Below, in pieces: positions 57,901-64,000 of a DNA stretch of 64,000 nucleotides (position 1 is its first letter; each line of letters starts with the position of its first letter). The DNA is taken from the NCBI GenBank assembly GCA_019055375.1, contig JAHQIW010006405.1, positions 1-64,000 on the forward strand, given 5' to 3'. A program made the position numbers and the translations under genes. The DNA is from Parelaphostrongylus tenuis. Taxonomy: Eukaryota > Nematoda > Chromadorea > Rhabditida > Metastrongylidae. The notes under the pieces are model-generated. The model saw only the letters and a program-made list of their open reading frames with translations. It did not search any database and was not told the origin of the DNA.

Positions 57901-60900
57901 TTGTCTGGGAGGATAAGCAGCACTGACTCGGTTTAGCGGGAGGCCACCGCGAGTCATTGTAGAGGCCAGATATGCATTCAATCACCTCAAACGAAGTCAA
58001 AAATCGAAGTCGAATGCATGGCGCATCCCTCAGGGATTGATCAACGCCGAGAGCTTTATCCTTTATCCTTTATTGCAATTTTTCAAAATATTTATACATC
58101 ATCTCAACTATATTGAATATTTTCATTACCTCCTTACAAGGACAGGTGTCGACAAAGTCCATAGCGATTGGTGATGATGTAAATACTGGTACTCCTGCAT
58201 GTGTTTCACCGTCTGAATGCGTAGTTCCGTCGTGCATAGAGCGGATGAAGAATCTGATCCAGGAAAAGGAACGACTGCATGGACAGGTTCCGTATTATTT
58301 AAGCTCTTAGTGATTTTTAACAGATTTTATCATTTCAATACATTGATTATCTAGAAATTTCCACGAAGATTTGCGCACAACACAGAGAACATATCACTTT
58401 ACTTTTCTTCAATTTTTTATTGTATTGACGTACCCTGTTGCTATTGCATATCCCAAGCGCGCAGGGTGTAGGTATTATTCATAAGCGAGATGTCTTACAT
58501 ATTTTTACAAAAAATTGGGTACGTAATTCGTTCATCTTAAAGGAATTGATGATGAATATTTGAAGTCGATTCAATTATCATCCTTTTTTGTTTTCACATT
58601 TTAGAAAGTAATGTAAAGTCCAGCTTTATCTTCATTACAACTGTCAGTGAAAAAGGTAATGATGAGCTCAACGAAATATCATTGTCAGTAATTTTTGCTG
58701 TCGTCCAAATCAAGGTAAAATTATTCTACAAGTACAACATGCGTATTTCAGAACGAATCAAGCAATGTACGAATTCATGAACTTGAGGACGACGTCACGT
58801 CATTACGACATGATTTAGAAGCTGTAGAAGATCATCGGTATCCTTTTGTTTGAGCATACATATGTCCATATATAAGTGTATTCATGTATATACATACGTA
58901 TATATATATATATACATATATATGTATATATATATACATATATATGAAAAGGATAGAGCTCTCGGCGTTGATCAATCCCTGAGGGATGCGTTATGTATTC
59001 GACTTCAATTTTCAACTTCGTTTGAGGTGATTGAATGCATATCTGGCCTTTACAATGACTCGCGTTGGCCTCTCGCTGAACCGAGTCAGTGCTGATTATC
59101 CTCCCAAACAAGTCTGAAACCTGTCTGGTACCAATTTACCGACCCCGGAGGGCTTGGTGAGCCATGAGCGCGAGATCGAACCATTGACCTCGTGTGCTAT
59201 GCAGAGCACCTCGAACCACTACGCCACATGCGCTCTACACATAGTGTATATATACATATGCATATACATATATATACCTGTACTTTCGACAGCTTTTTTT
59301 TAGACACGATCAAAACGATGTAATCTGATGAGGATATAACATGTTTTGAGACGTTAGGTCTAGTGCTATATAGGCGCCTGTTTCATCCTCTTGGGACTCA
59401 TCAGTAGCACCCTCCATTGCTTCAGCCGATCCCCTGAGGCTAAATACTACTCTATAAAGGAATCGACGCCGAGTTATAAATCACACCAAGTCAGATGATG
59501 GAATTACCTGACATTGTGGTAACCGGCAGTTGAGCTTGTGGCTTTTACAACGAATCATTCCTCTACTTTCGACCCTTTTTTGATAGACCTGCTCAAAACG
59601 ATATAATCTTATAAGAATATAACGTATTTTGAGCCCTTAGGTTCTAGTGCTATACAGGCTATAAATGTATACATAATATGTATACATATACATGTGTATA
59701 AACATATACAGGGGCGCATGTGGCGCAGTGGTCAAAGGCGCTCTGTGTCGTGCGCAAGGTTTAGTTCGATCTCGCGCTCATGGTTCAACAAGCCATCTGT
59801 CTGTCGGGTCAGTAAATTGGTACCAGGCCGGTCTCAGATTTGTTGGGGAGTATAAGCAGCACTGACTCGATACAGCGGTAGGCTACGGCGAGTCATTGCA
59901 GAAGCCAGATGTGCATTAAGTTACCACAAGCAAAGGTAATAATTGAGCACGAGTGCATGGCGCATACCTCAGGGATTGATCAACACCAAGAGCTTTATCC
60001 TATATCCTATGTGCATATATATATATGCACATGTATGCATAAATGTTAATTTATGATAGGATTCTTGTTAGCAACATATTCAGTGATCGCCTCAAACATC
60101 AATTGGAAGTTGCGACAAAGGAGCGCGATTCGAAGGCGGCAGAAGTTGCTGCATGCAATATCGTCATAGCTAGGCATCAGGTTAGCCCATCTAATAGAGA
60201 AATTTCCCAATAATCGGTTTTTGAAATGTGGAATTCATTTTGTTTTGGCGATGTGATTGGGGCGCCTTGGCCGAGTGGTTGTGACAGTTGGTCACGGCTT
60301 GCATGGAGCCGAGCTCCACCCCCACTTCTCTGCGGTGGTCAACAACAACATCCTATTGAACGCCACAGCAATATTATCCTCGAGATTGCAAGGAGGCTTG
60401 CTCAATCAGTATTCTACGCTGTTCAAGAAGAAAAGCAACAAATTGAACCCTTGAAGTTCTGGGTTCCGCACAGTGAAAAAAAAAACTATATGTTTACAAA
60501 GACCCATATCGCAAAAACAACTGCACAATCTCATTCTGTGCTTATGAATACGAAAAAAAATTGATTATATATGTCAATGTTAAGTCAAAGATGAATAAAA
60601 AATATCTGTGCGCTTAAAAGATGTCTATTTTCATTTTGTTTTACTTTATCTGGTCCGTTTCAAATTTTTTTCTTCTCTGCGCGAACGTCGTAGATTACTG
60701 GTCGAGCACGGGTGTATTTTCGTTGTCGGAAAGGGTTTTTTAAGGGGTCTTTTTTGTGGGATGAGGATTTTTTAATTGAACTGTTGGTCATTGTTCCAAA
60801 GTTTAAATCATTGTGAATCTGGAAATAAATTTTTTTTGAATACCTTTTTATGGCTCTGTAATATTGAAAATTAATTGCCTCACACGCGCCTCGCGCTCTT

Positions 60901-63900
60901 CTTGCTATCACATTTATGTTTCGCTGCATGCACGAAAAGCAAATGACAATGTAGAGGAAATCTTCGAGTGACAGGGTCATACCGTTTTGTCTGGAGTTTC
61001 TGCTAAAGCGGAGAAAAATCTTGAATTCAATGAGAAGAATCGCACTGCACGTGTGAGTCGTGTTATTGGTCCCACACCTACCGCACAACCGAGCCTAAAA
61101 GCAGTGCGGGACATGTTTGAAGTCCAATCTCATCTTCCCCGCTACAATGTGGCATAGTGGTTTTTCAACACACGAGCACTCCTTCGGAATCGACGAGACT
61201 TATGCTATCTAGTGGGTACTAGTAGTTCGTCGAATAAACTTTGTCTTATGAAAAATACTCGTGTGTGAAATACGATTCCATTTTCCCGTTATAGGGCTGA
61301 AAGGAGACCTTTTATAAAAAAAATATTAAATTTTTTGAGATTTACGCTTTTAATGGTATGTAGTGGTTTGAGGACAAAGCTCTATCTAGCAAAATCTAAA
61401 CGCGACAGCGTGCTACGTCTGTGAAACAGAATTTTATTTCCATTACTTCGGCTTTGTAGGAAGGCTTTTTTGAAAAGCAAGTACATTTTTGGATTCACAG
61501 TGATTTAGACTTTTGAGTAGTTATTGAAAATTTAAGAAAAGCTATTTGTTTAGTGAAAAAGATTTCTTTAAAACCCTTTTCAATAATGGGATTGTAATGA
61601 CCATGTCTCCTTGCAATCTCATGGATCGCCTGGCCATGACATTCCATATGGCATACGTTATTGACTGCTGGAGAGTGTTGAGGAGTGGGGATCAGCTCCG
61701 CGCCGCGCCGGGACAAACATCACGACCACTCGGCCAGCTCCTCTCCCTCCTCTATCTGTAGAATGTTAGATCTTGTTTGGTTGTAGGGTGAGAAGGAAAC
61801 TATGCAAAAAGCGATTGCATATATGGAAGAACGAATGCAAGTCTATCAAAGTACACTGATGGAGCATGACATTGTTGTGACTGATGAGAACAGTGCCGAA
61901 TGGCGTAAAGGATTCGTCGACCCGAGGTGTAATATTCTTTCCAATATGAATGGGAATGAGGATATTAAAAGTCCGCGCTAGCCTTTACGATTCAGAAATT
62001 TCAGATATAGTGTTATGGTTTCGAAGCGATCACAAACAATTCTTACTGCTGATTCGCTTTCACAACATGAGAATGAGTTTGCGTTGACGAAAAAGAAACT
62101 CGCAGTGAGTTCATTAGTCATTTATAGTAATCATGGGAGAGTGTCTTATGTCTGAGCGAGTCTACTCGAGGATTGTGATCGTGTCATAGCTGCGCGAATC
62201 TTCGAATTTGAGTGATCAAACCGTTATTCATATATAGGATGTAAGTTGGAAGCCAAAAAGCGAAATCAGTAAGCTAATAATAATAGGTTGGGGAAAGAAG
62301 TTCTGAGAAAATGCTTGTAACTTTTTTTGGAAGCCGGCCATTTTTTGTATTTTTGGGCTCATTTGAATGCCCGCCTCCCGCATTTATTGATCTATAGTTT
62401 ACTCACTTATTAACCACCTGTACACCGTACTTTTGCCAACTGTGTCTGCTCCAAACCAGATTGATGTGTTCACTTGCCATCGTTGCATTTGAACTCAACA
62501 GCCATTCTTGCATCATCAACAACCTAATTTGCTATCCTGTTAACTCCATCCTAAAAAAAAGTAGATAAATTGTATACCAATCAACGCCGGGCGAAGATGG
62601 GCTTTTAAATGAGCCCAGAAACACAAAAAAAAATGGCCGACACTTCAGAAAAGTTACAGCATTTTCTCAGAACTTTTCTCCAACTTATTATATCTTACTG
62701 TTGTGGGCTTGACTCTTTTCAGACCAATGTTTCAAACGAAAGCAGATGTCAATATTCAAAAAGATTGCAAAGCGCTTGTCAATCATTGTTTCTTATGAGT
62801 ATTATGCTTGTAACATACATAGACATTACATATCACCTTCTAGCCTTTTGCGAAGTAATACCGAAAATTCAGAATTCCAGAAACTACACGCGGAATTCAC
62901 ATCAAGTCGTAGCGACCTTCATGAGCGATTTAAGGAAATCGAGAAAATCTTGTTCACGAAAACTCAAGTCGTCGACACTTTGTCACGACAACTTGAGGAA
63001 ACGTGTCGTGGTCAACGTCAGCAAATTGACGCACATCAGGAAGAGCGAGAATCTTACAAAAAGTTAGTTTTCAAGAAGAACCTTTAGAACAAAAAAAATT
63101 GCTTGTTTCGTTGTAGAAAACTGGAGGAAATTTCAAGTGTAGCCGAAAAAGTGCCCGTTCTGGAGACACAAGTCGAGCAACTGTTAAAGGCAAGTCAAAG
63201 TAGTATCTTACCTCATAGTTATTCGCTTGAGACTGGTTCAAGGTGTGTCGAGGAAAGTTGAGCAGGTGTGATGAAGAAGTCTAAACATCATTTCAGAACC
63301 ACATGTTCGAGCTTGTAGTTTTTAAAAACCAGAATTGCTTATATGATAACTAGCTTTAGAGCTAGTTAGTCAGATTCTGGTGAATGGGTTTATCGTCAAC
63401 AGTCATCCCAGGTAGATGGAAATAGTGGTTGTCTCCTAAAGACTGGCAACAAATTACTGTCGAATCCCACTACATTCACTAGTGATACCATCACGAAAGA
63501 AACATCAGCTGGCCATGTTTTGCTTCAGTATGGCCTGTTTAGATTAGTGAGGCTCACTGCAGGTTTATGGGTCCGTAGTTGTTCATAATTCACTTTACAG
63601 CCAACTTTCTAAGCATAGATGCTATACACAATCACTTATACTGGTCGTCTTAGGAAAAATGCGAGTTTGATATTCGTTTTTCCACCCAACGTGAAGAAAT
63701 GGAACACGCTTTGGAAGAAGCACTAACGGAAGCATTAGGGAAGTATAAGGAACAGAATGAGTACTGGCAAAGTAAGCATGATGAGCTAAAGCAGTGCTTG
63801 GAACGAGCAAAGGTCAGTTCACTTATAATATTGATGCTCATATATCTCTCCACAGAAGAACTATTTTCATAGGGACGTTGTCCAACTTGCTGATGTTATT

Positions 63901-63903
63901 TGA
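51969..63903 (+). CDS. Large coiled-coil protein (~840 residues, ~25 exons)
   Basis: Starts MSEPQNTHEDAASEPSTS at 51981, 12 bp after acceptor TTTTTAG. Exons: 51969-52036, 52127-52196, 52439-52541, 53777-53900, 53962-54044, 54099-54174, 54657-54755, 54801-54843, 54924-55019, 55089-55249, 55312-55408, 55513-55585, 56347-56447, 56502-56603, 56827-56973, 58146-58286, 58752-58837, 60084-60180, 61787-61926, 62005-62104, an unresolved one near 62723-62775, 62844-63062, 63117-63189, 63654-63812, 63856-63903. All phases agree except around 62723. Order: disordered Ser/Pro N-terminus with KGILKRPS, acidic DSEEDSEN, Ser-rich VASSTGSASSS; coiled coil from ISDLKNELRAALRERDEKER; Pro/Thr linker; further coiled coils to the end. 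No membrane segment. Probably a cytoskeletal or trafficking scaffold; family not recognised. Three introns use GC donors. Confidence 0.75.
53497..53576 (-). repeat. tRNA-like sequence (SINE head or tRNA pseudogene)
   Basis: The minus strand has box A-like GGGGTAGTGGATAAC and a perfect T-arm GCGGG-TTCGAAA-CCCGC. The acceptor strands do not pair (GGGCTTC versus TTAAGGT), so it is not a functional tRNA. It lies in an intron of the coiled-coil gene. Confidence 0.5.
54360..54460. repeat. TA/TATG microsatellite
   Basis: Alternating TATATATG repeat within an intron of the coiled-coil gene. Confidence 0.85.
55741..55783 (-). ncRNA. Hammerhead ribozyme, family B (nearly intact)
   Basis: Stem I GCCCGG/TCGGGC, core CTGATGA, stem II GTGT-GTAA-GGAC (weakened by one G-G mismatch), GAAAC, stem III ACACGTGT, GUA cleavage site. 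Antisense to the host gene. Confidence 0.7.
56095..56137 (+). ncRNA. Hammerhead ribozyme, family B (intact)
   Basis: Stem I GCTCGA/TCGGGC (one G-U), core CTGATGA (56101-56107), stem II GTCT-GTAA-GGAC, GAA, stem III ACACGTGT, and the favoured GUC cleavage triplet (C56131). Same strand as the coiled-coil gene, inside its intron. Confidence 0.82.
57080..57460. pseudogene. Rearranged mariner relic
   Basis: The N-terminal DNA-binding region is on the minus strand (57325 leftward: RNLRLYENDLGRDAQNPFKN, then FAKFCAGSTNLNDQLRSGRP at about 57140-57195). The transposase C-terminus lies on the plus strand (LLPERWQKCVQADGAYYK-stop, 57393-57448). The catalytic middle is missing and the two ends are inverted relative to each other. 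Confidence 0.65.
57769..58071 (+). repeat. SINE family S1, full-length copy with target duplication
   Basis: About 303 bp. tRNA-like head GCGCATGTGGCGCAGTGGTT with box B CACTGGTTCGATCTC; body TCAGTGAATTGGTACCGGAC, ATAAGCAGCACTGACTCGG, CCAGATATGCATTCAATC, CATCCCTCAGGGATTGATCA; 3' end TTTATCC repeated. It is flanked by an 11-bp direct repeat ATTGCAATTTT (57758-57768 and 58072-58082), the mark of target-primed insertion. It is in an intron of the coiled-coil gene. Confidence 0.85.
58850..58946. repeat. TATACATA microsatellite
   Basis: TATATATACATA repeat next to an S1 SINE; continues on its other side at 59240-59280. Confidence 0.85.
58947..59236 (-). repeat. SINE family S1 copy
   Basis: Full-length minus-strand copy. 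3' end GATAGAGCTCTCGGCGTTGA at the left, head complement CGCCACATGCGCTC at the right. It sits inside a TATACATA microsatellite in an intron of the coiled-coil gene. Confidence 0.85.
59712..60009 (+). repeat. SINE family S1 copy
   Basis: Plus-strand copy: GGGCGCATGTGGCGCAGTGG head, decayed box B, all body blocks, and TTTATCCTATATCCTAT 3' end. It is again bordered by TATA/ATGT microsatellite. Confidence 0.8.
60259..60480 (+). repeat. SINE family S2 copy
   Basis: Head GGGGCGCCTTGGCCGAGTGG (Leu/Ser-type box A), GGTCAACAACAACATCC, ATTATCCTCGAGATTGCAAG, ending in an A run near 60477. It is in an intron of the coiled-coil gene. Confidence 0.75.
60490..61590. other. Intron sequence without recognisable feature
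   Basis: Part of the 1.6-kb intron of the coiled-coil gene; the 142-codon minus-strand ORF at 60660-61088 has no motif or splice support. Confidence 0.4.
61600..61748 (-). repeat. SINE family S2 copy, 5' part
   Basis: The minus strand reads GAGCTGGCCGAGTGGTCGTG, then GCGCGGCGCGGAGCTGATCC, CAACACTCTCCAGCAGTCAA and TTGCAAGGAGAC, the S2 head and centre, with the 3' part missing or diverged. Confidence 0.6.
62287..62686. mobile_element. Non-autonomous mariner-type MITE
   Basis: About 400 bp with inverted repeats of about 75 bp. The left end reads GGTTGGGGAAAGAAGTTCTG (62287) and the right end, on the minus strand, AGTTGGAGAAAAGTTCTGAG; both continue through AAAATGCTTGTAAC-like and GGCCATTTTTT to GCTCATTT. 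No transposase remains. TA-rich borders (TAATAATA / TTATTATA) fit a TA target. It is in an intron of the coiled-coil gene. Confidence 0.75.
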
Positions 63904-63998
63904 AAACTTTTGGAAATATTAAATGCCCAAAAAGTAGAGGAGGAGAAAAACGCAATTACTGACACCATGGAAAGCACTTAACAGTCGAATTGTATTGT
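63904..63998 (+). other. Coding-like sequence after the coiled-coil stop codon
   Basis: Directly after the TGA at 63901-63903, the same frame continues KLLEILNAQKVEEEKNAITD then TMEST before a TAA at 63985. The helical, charged character matches the preceding coiled coil. Confidence 0.4.
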
Positions 63999-64000
63999 AA

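Noticed and set aside
60226..60564. 112-codon plus-strand ORF (and 49104-49388)
   Set aside because: Reads through S2 SINEs; the similarity between the two is repeat similarity.

Overview
This is a window of nuclear DNA from a nematode, most likely a strongylid (clade V). The evidence is: intron-dense genes with TTTTCAG-type acceptors; starts preceded a few bases upstream by acceptor-like sites that suit spliced-leader trans-splicing; a beta-tubulin whose C-terminal tail (EATADDEGEF then an acidic DVEE end) is the strongylid isotype-1 style; and tRNA-derived SINEs, mariner/Tc1 relics and Penelope-like elements (PLEs). Nearly all long single-frame ORFs here are chance ORFs or repeats. The real genes are split into exons of 25-320 bp, which I assembled by hand from splice sites and reading-frame phase.

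Layout. 0-3 kb: SINEs, a hammerhead-bearing repeat, a Tc1-like and a mariner relic. 3.5-7.6 kb: exons of two minus-strand genes, probably secreted or membrane proteins. 7.6-20 kb: gene-poor, with scattered exon candidates, a mariner relic and a hammerhead palindrome (18.1-18.5 kb). 20.2-24.7 kb: a compact cluster made of a 65-residue minus-strand gene, a divergent plus-strand membrane-protein gene and, about 400 bp behind it, a complete 13-exon ALG2 mannosyltransferase gene. 25.9-38.7 kb: a complete 13-exon beta-tubulin gene on the minus strand, with introns swollen by PLE fragments, degraded hammerheads and SINEs. 39.9-42.4 kb: two clusters of a 270-bp hammerhead repeat. 42.8-43.4 kb: a complete 3-exon gene for a 150-residue orphan protein. 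43.4-45.5 kb: a PLE whose 5' half (N-terminal region and reverse transcriptase) is inverted relative to its endonuclease half. 45.5-51.9 kb: repeats and unassigned DNA. 52.0-63.9 kb: a gene of about 25 exons encoding a coiled-coil protein of about 840 residues.

The most unusual content is a set of type-I hammerhead ribozymes in two unrelated repeat families. Family A has core CTGAYGA, a five-base stem II and stem III ACACCGGTGT; it occurs as 270-bp tandem units and inverted pairs. Family B has stem III ACACGTGT and occurs mainly as inverted pairs. Several copies are structurally complete (40105-40153, 40375-40423, 42304-42352, 56095-56137). One lies in the sense orientation inside an intron of the coiled-coil gene. 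In both families stem III is a perfect or near palindrome too short to be stable within one molecule, which favours paired (dimeric) ribozymes. Inverted copies of both families and of PLE endonuclease fragments point outward from a common centre, suggesting a shared mode of insertion.

Also notable: beta-tubulin carries F167, E198 and F200 (the benzimidazole-susceptible states) but has a +1 frameshift in exon 7 and a -1 frameshift in exon 8, so it is either a very young pseudogene or carries assembly indels. All identities rest on reading the sequence; no database search was made.
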